The notes under the pieces: model-generated
Told to the model about the DNA's origin: nothing
Databases searched by the model: none
Seen by the model: the letters and a program-made list of their open reading frames with translations, nothing else
Translations under genes and position numbers: made by a program
Source of the DNA: Fictibacillus marinisediminis
GTDB lineage: Bacteria; Bacillota; Bacilli; Bacillales; Fictibacillaceae
Direction: 5' to 3'
Assembly (NCBI RefSeq): GCF_023149135.1
Contig: NZ_JAIWJX010000002.1
Coordinates: forward strand, 2,418,001 to 2,482,000
DNA: 64,000 bases
Part shown: positions 45,736-54,924 of the stretch, in pieces
Numbering within the stretch: the stretch's first letter is position 1
Layout of the letters: every line of letters begins with the position of its first letter

Positions 45736-46881
45736 TTAATCTTTTTTTAATCCTTTAAGCTGGTCACCGATCATATCGGCGAGCGAGAAGCCTTTTTCTT
45801 CTTTCGGGAAGTTTTCACGGATGTTCTGCTGTTCTTTCGCTTCCTGTGCAGCACGGATACTGAGGGAAATTCTTTTTTCTTTCCGGTCAATATCCAACAC
45901 TTTTACATTAACCTTCTCACCTTCAGAAAGCACTTCTCCAGGACTTCCAATGTGGCGGCTGCTGATCTCTGAGATGTGTACAAGCCCTTCAACACCTTGT
46001 GCGATTTCAACAAACGCACCGAAGGAAACAAGGCGTTTAACCGTACCCTGGATCACCTTGCCTGGTGCAAGACCAGATTCAAGGCTCTCCCAAGGTCCCG
46101 GCTGGGTCTCTTTAATGGAGAGGGAAACACGTTCATTATCCCTGTCAACGGAAAGGACCTTAACTTTGACAGCATCTCCTTCTGAGACGACTTCAGATGG
46201 ATTATCCACCCGTTTATGGGAAAGCTGAGAAATGTGAACGAGGCCGTCAAGACCGCCGATGTCAACAAACGCACCGAAATCGGTTAAACGCTGTACAGTG
46301 CCATCAAGCACTTGGCCGGAATCCAAATTGTTCAGGAGCTCTTGTTTCCGCTGTGATTCCAGCTCTTCCTCGACGGCGCGATGGGAAAGAATGACGCGGT
46401 TTTTCTCTTCATCGAGCTCCATAATTTTAACCGTCAGAGCTCGGTTTTTGTAATCACTGAAGTCTTCAATGAACCTTTTTTCGACCATGGATGCGGGGAT
46501 GAAACCGCGTACGCCAAGATCGACGACGAGTCCTCCTTTTACAACTTCATGAACCGTTACTTCAAATGTTTCATTCTGATCAAACTTTTGTTTCAGTTCT
46601 TCCCAGGACATGACAGTGTCGACCGCTTTTTTGGAAACGGTGAGCTGTTCTTCAGTAAGAGATGTGACTTTTACCGCCACTTTATCTCCTTCTTTTAGAA
46701 AATCTGATGCTTTTTCTACGAAAACATTGGAGATTTCATTCACAGGCAATACAGCATCCTGCTTGTAGCCCACATCTATAATGGCCAGCTTATCTTCAAC
46801 CTTTAAGACAGTCCCTTCAACTACATCTCCAACTTCGAGCACTTTTGTCTCTTCTAAACTTGTGTTCAACTCATCAGCCAT
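45736..46881 (-). CDS. rpsA: 30S ribosomal protein S1 homologue
   Basis: A 381-residue protein with four S1 RNA-binding repeats; the third and fourth begin near GQVLDGTVQRLTDFGAFVDIG and GKVIQGTVKRLVSFGAFVEIA. Gram-negative S1 has six repeats, so this is the short Firmicute form (YpfD in B. subtilis). The ATG at 46881 follows GGAGG by nine bases; the extra upstream codons of the ORF are unlikely. It follows cmk and plsC. Confidence 0.94.
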   Translation of the reverse strand: MADELNTSLEETKVLEVGDVVEGTVLKVEDKLAIIDVGYKQDAVLPVNEISNVFVEKASDFLKEGDKVAVKVTSLTEEQLTVSKKAVDTVMSWEELKQKFDQNETFEVTVHEVVKGGLVVDLGVRGFIPASMVEKRFIEDFSDYKNRALTVKIMELDEEKNRVILSHRAVEEELESQRKQELLNNLDSGQVLDGTVQRLTDFGAFVDIGGLDGLVHISQLSHKRVDNPSEVVSEGDAVKVKVLSVDRDNERVSLSIKETQPGPWESLESGLAPGKVIQGTVKRLVSFGAFVEIAQGVEGLVHISEISSRHIGSPGEVLSEGEKVNVKVLDIDRKEKRISLSIRAAQEAKEQQNIRENFPKEEKGFSLADMIGDQLKGLKKD

Positions 46882-46955
46882 ACAACAATGCCTCCTCAAT
46901 TTCGTATAAGTATATATTTCAACCTTCAATATGAAGGAAGTATACAGTATTCCTT

Positions 46956-47540
46956 TTACGATACAGAATCCATAAGAAGCTTTTCTATATTTAACATTAT
47001 AAGGTTTGTTGCATCTTTTGCGGAAGCTTTTTGCTCTCTCATTTCTGTAAAATCAATCGGCTTCCCGAAAATAATGGTGATTTTTTTGCCGCGTTTATAC
47101 TCGCCTTTAATGGCACACGGCACGACAGCTGCTTCTGATTTGAGAGCGAAAAAACCCGCGCCTGCAAGCCCCTGGCCTAATTGGCCTGTTTTGCTCCTCG
47201 TGCCCTCAGGAAATAACCCGAGTACTTTTCCCTCTTTCAGTATGCTCAATCCATTCCTTAATGCCTGTTTGTCGCTCATTCCCCGCTTTACAGGAAACGC
47301 ATTGATTTTTGGAAGGATTGTCTTTAAGACTGGCATACTGAACAGTTCAGCTTTGGCCATAAAATGAACATCTCGTGGTGCGGCCACTCCGACTAGCGGA
47401 GGATCAAAATTATTAATATGGTTGCTGCAAAGAAGAATTCCGCCATCGGCAGGTACATTTTCAAGCCCTTGAATATCAATTTTGTACATGCTTTTCAAAA
47501 AAGCACCGCACACCGCTTTACCGAATTTGTAAAGGTTCAC
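46956..47540 (-). CDS. plsC: 1-acyl-sn-glycerol-3-phosphate acyltransferase
   Basis: Second acylation step of phospholipid synthesis. The 194-residue protein has the HX4D motif in SNHINNFDPPLVG near residue 37 and FPEGTRSKTG near 109. GTG at 47540 lies one base after the cmk stop with AAAGG upstream; a GTG at 47558 is the other option. With plsY and gpsA it makes three lipid genes within 6 kb. Confidence 0.9.
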   Translation of the reverse strand: MNLYKFGKAVCGAFLKSMYKIDIQGLENVPADGGILLCSNHINNFDPPLVGVAAPRDVHFMAKAELFSMPVLKTILPKINAFPVKRGMSDKQALRNGLSILKEGKVLGLFPEGTRSKTGQLGQGLAGAGFFALKSEAAVVPCAIKGEYKRGKKITIIFGKPIDFTEMREQKASAKDATNLIMLNIEKLLMDSVS

Positions 47541-47541
47541 T

Positions 47542-48216
47542 TTATCCAGCCCTTTCACTCACCAAATGAAGGATTTCATTAACAACATCTTGAATGGACA
47601 TTGATGTGGTGTCAAGCTCAATCGCGTCATCCGCTTTTTTTAACGGAGCAAACTCGCGTTCTGAATCGCGTTTATCGCGGAGGCTGATCTCTTCTTTCAG
47701 TTTCTCAAGATCGGTTTCATGCCCTTTGCTTGTATTTTCATCATATCTTCGTTTCGCACGCTCTTCTACAGATGCGATCAAAAATACCTTCAATTCAGCA
47801 TCAGGCATAACATGGGTGCCGATGTCACGGCCGTCCATTACTACTCCGCCTTCGCTTGCAAGTTCCTGCTGCCGCCTGACCATCTCTTCTCTGACCTCTT
47901 GCGGAGTAGCGACAAAGGAAACGTTGTTCGTCACTTCCGAGCTTCTAATTTCTTTGGAGACATCCCTTCCATCTAGGATGACAGCCTGGCCGTCTCCTGT
48001 AATCTCTAATTCTATGTTCGTTTCTTTTAGAAGAGATTGCAGCATGCTGCCGTTATGCAGATCAGAATTGGAAGACAGGGCTTTGTAGGTTAATGCCCGG
48101 TACATCGCACCCGTGTCTATGTATATATAGGAAAGCTTGTCCGCGACCAATTTTGCAACTGTACTTTTGCCCGCTCCTGCTGGGCCGTCAATAGCGATCT
48201 TTAATTTCTTGTTCAT
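47542..48216 (-). CDS. cmk: Cytidylate kinase
   Basis: Phosphorylates CMP and dCMP. The 224-residue protein has the P-loop [13 protein letters not shown] near residue 9, [13 protein letters not shown] and [13 protein letters not shown]. The ATG at 48216 follows GGAGG. It heads cmk-plsC-rpsA, an order typical of Bacillaceae. Confidence 0.97.
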   Translation of the reverse strand: MNKKLKIAIDGPAGAGKSTVAKLVADKLSYIYIDTGAMYRALTYKALSSNSDLHNGSMLQSLLKETNIELEITGDGQAVILDGRDVSKEIRSSEVTNNVSFVATPQEVREEMVRRQQELASEGGVVMDGRDIGTHVMPDAELKVFLIASVEERAKRRYDENTSKGHETDLEKLKEEISLRDKRDSEREFAPLKKADDAIELDTTSMSIQDVVNEILHLVSERAG

Positions 48217-48262
48217 GTTTCCTCCTGCATACACAAAAATCTTTTTTTGAAACCATACGAAT

Positions 48263-48288
48263 AAAAGCAGGTATACACCCTGCTTTTT
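48263..48288. terminator. Terminator upstream of cmk
   Basis: AAAAGCAGG and CCTGCTTTT form a near-perfect stem with T on both sides. On the minus strand it would stop transcripts from ypfB before cmk. Confidence 0.7.
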
Positions 48289-48329
48289 ATAGTTAAGAAA
48301 TTATACTATTCTACTCCGCTTACAAGGGT

Positions 48330-48354
48330 ATGGTCTAGCTCCAGCGCTTCTGCA
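48330..48354. repeat. Fragment of the dispersed intergenic repeat, inverted
   Basis: The minus strand reads AAGCGCTGGAGCTAGACC, close to the right-hand end of the copies at 41298 and 51916. It is only a fragment. Confidence 0.55.
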
Positions 48355-48407
48355 TTTCTTAACTATTCATAGGCAACTTTTCGCCATTAACTATACCATA
48401 AACGCAA

Positions 48408-48584
48408 CTAGCGGTCTATGGTTTCCATAGTGCCTGGGTTCTTTCCTTTAATGACGCCTTCATAATAAATACTTTTGTTTACGTTCCGTTTCCAAGTGTC
48501 ATGAGTCAGTATCCATTGTGAAAGGATCAGGAATGCAAAATGGATAATGGCCAGCTTTATGAGAAAACCTTCAATTTTTTTCAA
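48408..48584 (-). CDS. ypfB: YpfB-like small membrane protein (DUF5359)
   Basis: A 58-residue protein with one N-terminal membrane helix (IKLAIIHFAFLILSQWIL) and a basic tail. I chose the TTG at 48584, nine bases after GGAGG; the ATG at 48605 lies upstream of that site. It follows motI, the B. subtilis ypfA-ypfB order. Function unknown. Confidence 0.78.
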   Translation of the reverse strand: MKKIEGFLIKLAIIHFAFLILSQWILTHDTWKRNVNKSIYYEGVIKGKNPGTMETIDR

Positions 48585-48634
48585 GCCGATCAGCCTCCGA
48601 TACATGAAAATAATATATCCAAGCCGGAAAGGTT

Positions 48635-49297
48635 CTATTCGTTTAAAAGCTTCTTTTTCTCAGCAAGCTGCTGTTCAAAACAATAGCGGACAAGGTTTTG
48701 CTGTGCGGCTTCCCCCAGATTTTCAAAATGGACAGATGCCTTTTCTCTCTCTCCGTCATGCAGGATCCGCAGCACTCTGCATTCTGCCTTCAGATAATGG
48801 ATAGCGCCTGTCTGCATAGGAAGAACCACACCGCATAAAACCTGCATCCCTTCCTGTAAAGGATGCCCTTCCTGCAAAACAATTCTTAGCCCTCCCGCAC
48901 TGATATCTGAAGTGACAGAAGTGAAGGGAGCAAAAGAAGAGGGTTCCTCTAATGGATGAACCGCAAGATCCAGCATGGTCTCGATTCTGATAAATTGCCT
49001 CCGCTGCAGCTTTACCAGCGAATTTTCAACCGGATAATGGATGGCCAAGAGCGGAATCCTGTCGATCTTGCGTCCGCATAGTTCAGTATGAAACATATAT
49101 ACATTTTGATCATCATGATAAATTGTTGCTTTGAATGCTGTTCCATTCATGAAAAATTCCATTTTCCCTGTTTTTTCATTGAACGGATAATCAATATAGA
49201 TCTGTTCATCCGACAGTTCCATCACTTTACATTTGTAGCGCGTACCGTGATCCGATACTGCCGGCTCTAAAAATAGAGTGTCTCCTATAGCAAACAA
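48635..49297 (-). CDS. motI: PilZ-domain c-di-GMP receptor MotI (YpfA/DgrA)
   Basis: Motility-control protein; in B. subtilis it binds c-di-GMP and stops the flagellar stator MotA. The 220-residue protein has an N-terminal YcgR-like domain and a C-terminal PilZ domain with both ligand motifs, RRQFIR (near residue 103) and SDISAGG (near 135). The start is TTG at 49297, six bases after GGGGG. It lies between ypeB and ypfB. Confidence 0.9.
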   Translation of the reverse strand: MFAIGDTLFLEPAVSDHGTRYKCKVMELSDEQIYIDYPFNEKTGKMEFFMNGTAFKATIYHDDQNVYMFHTELCGRKIDRIPLLAIHYPVENSLVKLQRRQFIRIETMLDLAVHPLEEPSSFAPFTSVTSDISAGGLRIVLQEGHPLQEGMQVLCGVVLPMQTGAIHYLKAECRVLRILHDGEREKASVHFENLGEAAQQNLVRYCFEQQLAEKKKLLNE

Positions 49298-49365
49298 CCA
49301 AATCCCCCATTATAAGACTATTTTACCATTAATTATGCCATATTTCCCAGAAAGTACAAGACCAT

Positions 49366-49397
49366 TAAAAAAAGGAAAGCGTTGGCGCTTTCCTTTT
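49366..49397 (-). terminator. Terminator after ypeB
   Basis: On the minus strand AAAAGGAAAGCG and CGCTTTCCTTTT form a perfect stem around CCAA and continue in T. It ends the sleB-ypeB operon. Confidence 0.9.
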
Positions 49398-49403
49398 ACT
49401 ATC

Positions 49404-50753
49404 TTACATGGAGCTGTAATCCGGTTCTCCTTCTTTCAATTTCTTAACCTGTTCTTCGTCTCCGTTTAGTGCACTGATGTAGATTACATATGTTTCGTCA
49501 CCGAGAAGACCTAAGAACTCATAACAGTAAACTTCCTGCTGCACATCATTCTTGATGATCGCCATGTGTTTTTCCATGACCTTGAATTTCGGGTTAAGCT
49601 TCGTTCTTGCCTGTTTTTCATTGATTTTTGCAGGAGGAATGGTCCGGTCGTGATGGGAAGTCAAGAAATCGGTTCCCTGGTACCCCATTATATCTCCATT
49701 GTCCAGAGCAACTTTAATGGAAATGCTGTCCGGATAAATCCTTACGCCATCCTGAACACTTACGAAAGTGAAGACAGCGATGTTATCATACTGGTTGGCT
49801 GATACGACCTCCATCTTACTTTTCATATGAAGAGTAAGGAACGAAATGGCTTCCTTCTGTGCATCGTTCAAGCTGATCTTCTGGGCCGCTACTTTCCTGT
49901 CTTGCAGCACCCATAAAGGATAACCGCCTTTTTTCGTCACATCCATGTAGGTTGTGGCTTTTGTGTCAGGATTGTACATCGTGATGGAATATGCTTTATA
50001 TTGCGAGCCCTTTCCCGTTTCCTTTACGTTAATCCTTACATTTTTCTTGAGCTGGAAGAACTTGATCGCGAGCTTTTTCGCCTCCTGTTTCGTGATGTTC
50101 TTTCCTTCAAGCTTTGATACATTTCGCTTTTTCGCATTATGCATATTCGAAACTTCAGGACCAAAATCCGTCTGAGAATAACCTTCTGAAGATTTGTCTA
50201 CGGTCTTAAAACCATCGATAATCGTATTGTCCTCCGGGTGTTTATTGTTAGCGAGCGCCATTTCAACATCCATCCAGCGAAGGTTGTTTTTTGAAGCCAG
50301 TGCTTCGGTCCTGCGAAGTTCATTCTGTATTTCTGAAGAGTTTGCATACAATTTTTTGAGTGTGGCATGTTCTTTATCCGAGAGCGGCTTCTTTTCAAGA
50401 TCTCTCAGTGAGACACGATAACTGAAATCCCCCATCTTGGTTAAAAAACCTTCCGTCTTATTAAATGGAAGCAGCGACAGCGGCAGCTGGCCCACATTGT
50501 TATGGGCTTCTGACGTAAGCCTCCACACTTGTGCCAGTGTCGGTGAAAGCTGGCGCTTGGAGTTCATGGCCAATGTTTCCCCAATTTTGTCATGCAGAGC
50601 ATCTACATTAAAGTTTAAGTCATGGAATGCACGCTGATAGTTATTTTCCGCCTGAATGAGGATAGCGTTCTTTTGCTGGTGTTCACTGTATCCCCAATAC
50701 CCTGTACCCGCTATGGCTAATACTAAAAGAGCAATTAATACTGTTCGTATCAA
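49404..50753 (-). CDS. ypeB: Germination protein YpeB
   Basis: Protects and localises SleB in the dormant spore. The 449-residue protein has an N-terminal signal anchor (VLIALLVLAIAGTGYWGY) and three C-terminal PepSY repeats, seen around ITKQEAKKLAIKF, SLNDAQKEAISFL and NEKQARTKLNPKF. TTG at 50753 follows GGAGG by eight bases. It is the second gene of the sleB-ypeB pair, as in other Bacillaceae. Confidence 0.95.
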   Translation of the reverse strand: MIRTVLIALLVLAIAGTGYWGYSEHQQKNAILIQAENNYQRAFHDLNFNVDALHDKIGETLAMNSKRQLSPTLAQVWRLTSEAHNNVGQLPLSLLPFNKTEGFLTKMGDFSYRVSLRDLEKKPLSDKEHATLKKLYANSSEIQNELRRTEALASKNNLRWMDVEMALANNKHPEDNTIIDGFKTVDKSSEGYSQTDFGPEVSNMHNAKKRNVSKLEGKNITKQEAKKLAIKFFQLKKNVRINVKETGKGSQYKAYSITMYNPDTKATTYMDVTKKGGYPLWVLQDRKVAAQKISLNDAQKEAISFLTLHMKSKMEVVSANQYDNIAVFTFVSVQDGVRIYPDSISIKVALDNGDIMGYQGTDFLTSHHDRTIPPAKINEKQARTKLNPKFKVMEKHMAIIKNDVQQEVYCYEFLGLLGDETYVIYISALNGDEEQVKKLKEGEPDYSSM

Positions 50754-50767
50754 TGAAATCACCTCCG

Positions 50768-51649
50768 TTATTTGGTATAGATGTGCTTACCAATTTTTTT
50801 GATTTGAGGCCTTGTCCAGATCCATCCGGATGTCGCTGTATCAGGATTGAAATAATAAAGCGCTTCTCCTGTCGGATCCCATCCGTTCAGAGCATCCATC
50901 ACAGCTTTTTTCGCTTTCTGATTCGGCGTCAGGTAAATCTGTCCGTCTGCAACGGCTGTGAACGCACCTGGTTCAAAAATGACGCCTGATACGGTATTAG
51001 GAAACTCCGGACTTTCCACCCGGTTGATAATGACAGCTGCTACAGCAACCTGGCCGATATAAGGTTCTCCTCGGGACTCACCGTAAACGGCGTTTGCTAT
51101 CAAATTAATATCATTCTGAGAATAGCCATCGGGGATGTTTTTGCCTGGTCTCGGCTTGCTTACTTTAGCAGCCGGCTTGTTGCCTGGCTTTGCCGCTGCA
51201 GCTTTTTTCCCTGGTCTTGCAGGCTGGGCTGCCTTCTTCCCGCCTCCCTGTTTGACTTGCTTTTCTTTTGGAACGCCGCCATAAGTGGTAAACTTATTGC
51301 CTTTGCGGATCTGCTTATGAACCCATCCATAATTGAATTTTGTCTGGTCCGCCAGCTTCTTCTTTGTTGTAAACCCAGCGAGCCCATCAATCTTTAACCC
51401 GTTCTCATACTGGAAATTACGCAGAGCCCAATAGGTTCTCCAGCTGAAGACACCATCTATGGGGCCATTGTAATATCCGATATATTGCAGCCTTGACTGC
51501 AGCTCCACTACGTCTTCACCCGTGGCACCTTTTTGGATGACTTGGGGCGTAAAGGCATGAGTGGTCTCCGGAGTGTATCCGGCCATAATACATGACATAG
51601 CAACTAAAAAAAACAGCGTACGTTTTATGTAACGCATTGGTTTTTTCAT
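50768..51649 (-). CDS. sleB: Spore cortex-lytic enzyme SleB
   Basis: Lytic transglycosylase that degrades spore cortex at germination. The 293-residue protein has a signal peptide, a PG_binding_1 domain (about residues 36-100, GATGEDVVELQSRLQYIGYY), a Lys/Pro/Ala-rich linker (about 135-170) and a Hydrolase_2 domain with the catalytic Glu in YGESRGEPYIGQ. The linker is longer and more repetitive (KPGKK, KPGNK) than I expect. A possible forespore SigG promoter lies upstream (TGAGAT 51713-51708, CATACAAA 51688-51681, 19-base spacer). Confidence 0.95.
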   Translation of the reverse strand: MKKPMRYIKRTLFFLVAMSCIMAGYTPETTHAFTPQVIQKGATGEDVVELQSRLQYIGYYNGPIDGVFSWRTYWALRNFQYENGLKIDGLAGFTTKKKLADQTKFNYGWVHKQIRKGNKFTTYGGVPKEKQVKQGGGKKAAQPARPGKKAAAAKPGNKPAAKVSKPRPGKNIPDGYSQNDINLIANAVYGESRGEPYIGQVAVAAVIINRVESPEFPNTVSGVIFEPGAFTAVADGQIYLTPNQKAKKAVMDALNGWDPTGEALYYFNPDTATSGWIWTRPQIKKIGKHIYTK

Positions 51650-51732
51650 GAGAAAGTGCCTCCTGTGAAATATTCTCAGCTTTGTATGATAAAAGTAGCT
51701 TTTGTAAATCTCAGCATTTTATGCAATGTATT

Positions 51733-51916
51733 GTACAAGAAAAGCGCAAGCGTCCTGCTTAGGTCCGACAAGCGCTGGAGGTCATACACCTTAACACGCT
51801 TTTTGTGTTGAGGTGTATGAGCGAAGTGACCAAAGACGAAAACAGTACTCTATTTTCGTTCTCCGAGGACCTATGACGACATCGCTATTTCGTCCTTCGG
51901 CACTGTAGCTAGACAA
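51733..51916. repeat. Long copy of the dispersed intergenic repeat
   Basis: A 184-base block from AAGAAAAGCGCAAGCG to CTGTAGCTAGACA. Inside are GACAAGCGCTGGAG, a stem CATACACCT-AACAC/GTGTT-AGGTGTATG around GCTTTTT, an AGGTCC/GGACCT pair and an ACGAAAA/TTTTCGT pair. No ORF fits. It lies between prsW and sleB and could fold as RNA or act as a non-autonomous mobile element. Confidence 0.7.
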
Positions 51917-51930
51917 GAATGAGACATAGA

Positions 51931-51959
51931 AAAAACCCGGAGAATTTCATCTCCGGGTT
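51931..51959 (-). terminator. Terminator after prsW
   Basis: On the minus strand AACCCGGAGA and TCTCCGGGTT pair around TGAAAT... and run into TTTTTTC. It begins at the prsW stop codon. Confidence 0.85.
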
Positions 51960-52638
51960 AGGATCCTACATTTTTATGCCGTGTCAGCCAGGCTGTTTTA
52001 TGGGCATTTGCGAGCTTCACTTTTTTTAGTCCCAGCCACCATAAGAACAGCATGAAAGGCAGCATGGCGATGAGAAAGTCTTTTTCAAAAACAAGCAGAA
52101 TCCAGTTATAGATTCCATGCAGTCCGAACGGAATTATGATCGAAAGACTTAAAAACACCTTTTTCCGGGAACCGGATGAAAACTTGGCCTTTCCAAAGTA
52201 ATAACCACTGATGACTCCGAAAAGCGCATGGCTGGAAACCGGCATTAAAGCTCTGCCCATCGCTTCGTTAACCCCATGCACGTACAGGTAAAAAATGTTC
52301 TCCATTGAAGCGAACCCAAGGGATAAGGCCACGGCATAAACGATACCGTCATAAGGCTCATTGAATTCGGCATGCTGATAAGCGCAATAGAAAACAAGAA
52401 ACCACTTCAGAAACTCTTCGAGCAGAGCAGAAAGAAAAAAGCCTTCTGTAAAAGAAGAAACCATCATTTCCTCTTTAAATCCAAATTGGATGACCATGAT
52501 CGGAAAAACAAGCAAAGCTCCAAAAATATATAATCGAATGACCATAGAAACAGGCTCGGTTTCATATTTATCTTTTAAATAAAAGAAAGCAAGCAGGGCG
52601 ACAGCAGGAGCGACCCCTGCCGAAACAATTCCTAACAT
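51958..52638 (-). CDS. prsW: Intramembrane protease PrsW
   Basis: Site-1 protease of the M82 family; in B. subtilis it cuts the anti-sigma factor RsiW to release SigW. The 226-residue membrane protein has several helices and the conserved acidic motif LLEEFLKWFLVFY near residue 75, with a His in SHALFGVISGYYFG. The ATG at 52638 follows GAGGG. It lies between the broken asparaginase gene and sleB. Confidence 0.92.
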   Translation of the reverse strand: MLGIVSAGVAPAVALLAFFYLKDKYETEPVSMVIRLYIFGALLVFPIMVIQFGFKEEMMVSSFTEGFFLSALLEEFLKWFLVFYCAYQHAEFNEPYDGIVYAVALSLGFASMENIFYLYVHGVNEAMGRALMPVSSHALFGVISGYYFGKAKFSSGSRKKVFLSLSIIIPFGLHGIYNWILLVFEKDFLIAMLPFMLFLWWLGLKKVKLANAHKTAWLTRHKNVGS

Positions 52639-52735
52639 AGCAGCCCTCTTTTCAGCTGTTTTTTTACAATGGTATCATGGAACACCCAGAATGGAAACCG
52701 TTAGCTGATGTTTATGAAAAAATTGTAACATCTTC

Positions 52736-53700
52736 CTAGAAAATATTTTGGATGCGATCTCCCTCACCGGCAGCCAGGAGCACAGCCAGACGAATCCTTG
52801 CTTTCTTGCTGTCATAGTCTTTTCCAAGGATAACCCCGTGTTCAGCAAGATCATACGTACTTCCAAGATAATCATAAGTCGGATATACTTGGCCCTCCTC
52901 AGAACTGGTCGTAATGACGACCTTTATCCCAGCATCAACTGCTTCAATAATGGAATTCATCATCAGCGGAGCTACCTGCCCTCTGCCTGCTCCTTCTAGA
53001 ACAATGCCCTGAACGCCGCTTTCGATGGCCGCTTTAATAAATTTGCCGTCTGCGCCAATATAACATTTGATGATATCAACGGGAGGCACTGCTTTTTCTA
53101 CAGTATAATATTCCCTTCCGATCGGCTTTTGGTAGGCTACGACCTTATCGTTATCGATAATTCCTAAGTATCCAAAACCAAAAGAATTAAAGCCCTGCAG
53201 GTTGGAAGCATGAACTTTTTTTACATACCTGGCCGTAAAAATTCTCTCATTAAATACAACTACTGTTCCAGAACCTATTAAATCAGGGTCACATGCAGTA
53301 TAGATGGCGTGCCTCATATTCGTATAAGAGTCACTGCCGATTTCTCCGGGTGAACGTTGTGAACCCGTAACGACTACTGTCCTCGGATCTGCGATGGTCA
53401 GATCAAGAAAATAAGCGGTTTCTTCAATACTGTCTGTTCCATGAGTAATGACTACACCATCATAACCTGAATCCCTAAAAAGGTTTTCAATGGCTTCCTT
53501 AAGCACGTTAAGATGTTCAAACGTCATGTGCATACTCGGGACCTGAAACAGTGAAAAAATACTAACTTCAATATCGTTTGGCAGCTCAATCATTGCCGCC
53601 AGCTCTTCCCCGTCAGAGCGCCTGAAGATAGAAGTCCTGACGTTTCATTCGGCTTGCTGGCAATGGTTCCGCCAGTAGTTATCAACGCTACTTTTTTCAT
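52736..53700 (-). pseudogene. ansA: L-asparaginase, frameshifted
   Basis: Two frames together cover a complete type I asparaginase (about 320 residues). The first frame starts at ATG 53700 after GAGGTG and reads ALITTGGTIASKPNET, with the catalytic Thr, then hits TGA at 53590 region after 37 codons. The second frame (52736-53593) carries VITHGTDSIEETAYFL with the other catalytic residues. One missing G in the GGGG run at 53611-53608 explains it: a fifth G restores ALTGEELAAMIELP. Real mutation, phase variation or a sequencing error are all possible. Confidence 0.88.
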
Positions 53701-53793
53701 ATGTAAACACCTCTTAAGTATCATAACACAAGCTCTTCACCGCAAGAACCCACCAATTAAGCGGCTTACATTAATAAAAATGCAGCCCCTGTT

Positions 53794-54774
53794 TTATTGA
53801 TGAGATGCCGATAACGTATCGGCGATCAGTCCGCCATGGAACCTTCCATTCTCAATAAAGATCTCATTAGCATTGTTGCCTGCAGCAATGACACCGCAGA
53901 TGAACACATTTTCCACATTCGTTTCCATCGTCTCAGGATTGTGGGCGGGCCGGCCCGTTTCATGGTCAATATGGATACCGATTTTTTCAAGGAACCCGTG
54001 ATCCGGATGATATCCTGTCATAGCAAACACAAAATCTGCCTTAACCGTTTCTTTTTTTCCGTTTTTATCAAAGGTTACTGTATTTTTGCCGATTTCAAGA
54101 ACGTTCGACTGAAAGTGCATGGCGATCTTGCCACTGTTTACATGCGCTACAAACTCAGGCAATACCCATGGTTTTACACTCTTGGAATAATCTTCACCCC
54201 GGTAGAGAACTGTCACCCTCGCACCGGCTTTTTGAAGTTCAAGCGCTGTATCGACCGCAGAGTTTTTTCCGCCGATCACCGTCACATCTTTATCATAATA
54301 AGGATGACCTTCCTTAAAATAATGAAAAACATGCTGCTGCTGCTCACCTTGTATGTTCATATAGGTCGGATTATCATAGTATCCTGTCGCAATTATAACA
54401 GCTTTCGCCTCGTATTCATTGGAGTCACCTTTAGCCGTTTCTGTCTGGACATGATATGTTGTACTGTCCCCTTTTTGTACAGCAGTTACTTTCTCAAACG
54501 TGCGGATGTTCAGTTCTTTCCGTTTGGCCACCTCGCGATAGTAAGTCAGTGCGTGGATTCTTCTCGGTTTTCTTTCCTCATTGACAAAAGGTACACCACC
54601 AATTTCAAGCTTTTCACTAGTGCTGAAAAACGTTTGGTGAGTCGGGTAGTTATAGATTGACTCCACGATATTCCCCTTCTCGATCACCACATAGGAAAGC
54701 CCTTTTTCCTTCACAGCGATGGCTGCGGATAAGCCGCACGGCCCCCCGCCAATAATACAAACATCGTACTTCAT
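53794..54774 (-). CDS. bdr: Bacillithiol disulfide reductase (YpdA)
   Basis: NADPH-dependent flavoprotein that reduces oxidised bacillithiol. The 326-residue protein has the FAD motif CIIGGGPCGLSAAIA near residue 6, the NADPH motif VIGGKNSAVDTALEL near 170 and a C-terminal ENVFICGVIAAGNNANEIF. The ATG at 54774 follows GGAG; a GTG at 54795 is the alternative. The bacillithiol synthesis genes bshA and bshB1 are in the same window. Confidence 0.94.
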   Translation of the reverse strand: MKYDVCIIGGGPCGLSAAIAVKEKGLSYVVIEKGNIVESIYNYPTHQTFFSTSEKLEIGGVPFVNEERKPRRIHALTYYREVAKRKELNIRTFEKVTAVQKGDSTTYHVQTETAKGDSNEYEAKAVIIATGYYDNPTYMNIQGEQQQHVFHYFKEGHPYYDKDVTVIGGKNSAVDTALELQKAGARVTVLYRGEDYSKSVKPWVLPEFVAHVNSGKIAMHFQSNVLEIGKNTVTFDKNGKKETVKADFVFAMTGYHPDHGFLEKIGIHIDHETGRPAHNPETMETNVENVFICGVIAAGNNANEIFIENGRFHGGLIADTLSASHQ

Positions 54775-54875
54775 TTCTCCACTCTCCTGGTTCACAAATC
54801 TATAGCTTGCTCTTTTTATATAGGCTCACACATAGCCTTTCATTAATAAAAATGATTTATCCCTTAAACCATAAA

Positions 54876-54904
54876 AATCCCCTATCAATTAATGATAGGG
54901 GATT
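54876..54904 (-). terminator. Terminator after the glutamate dehydrogenase gene
   Basis: On the minus strand AATCCCCTATCA and TGATAGGGGATT form a long stem around TTAAT, then TTTAT. Confidence 0.85.
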
Positions 54905-54924
54905 CTTCTGGCATTTGCAAAAGA

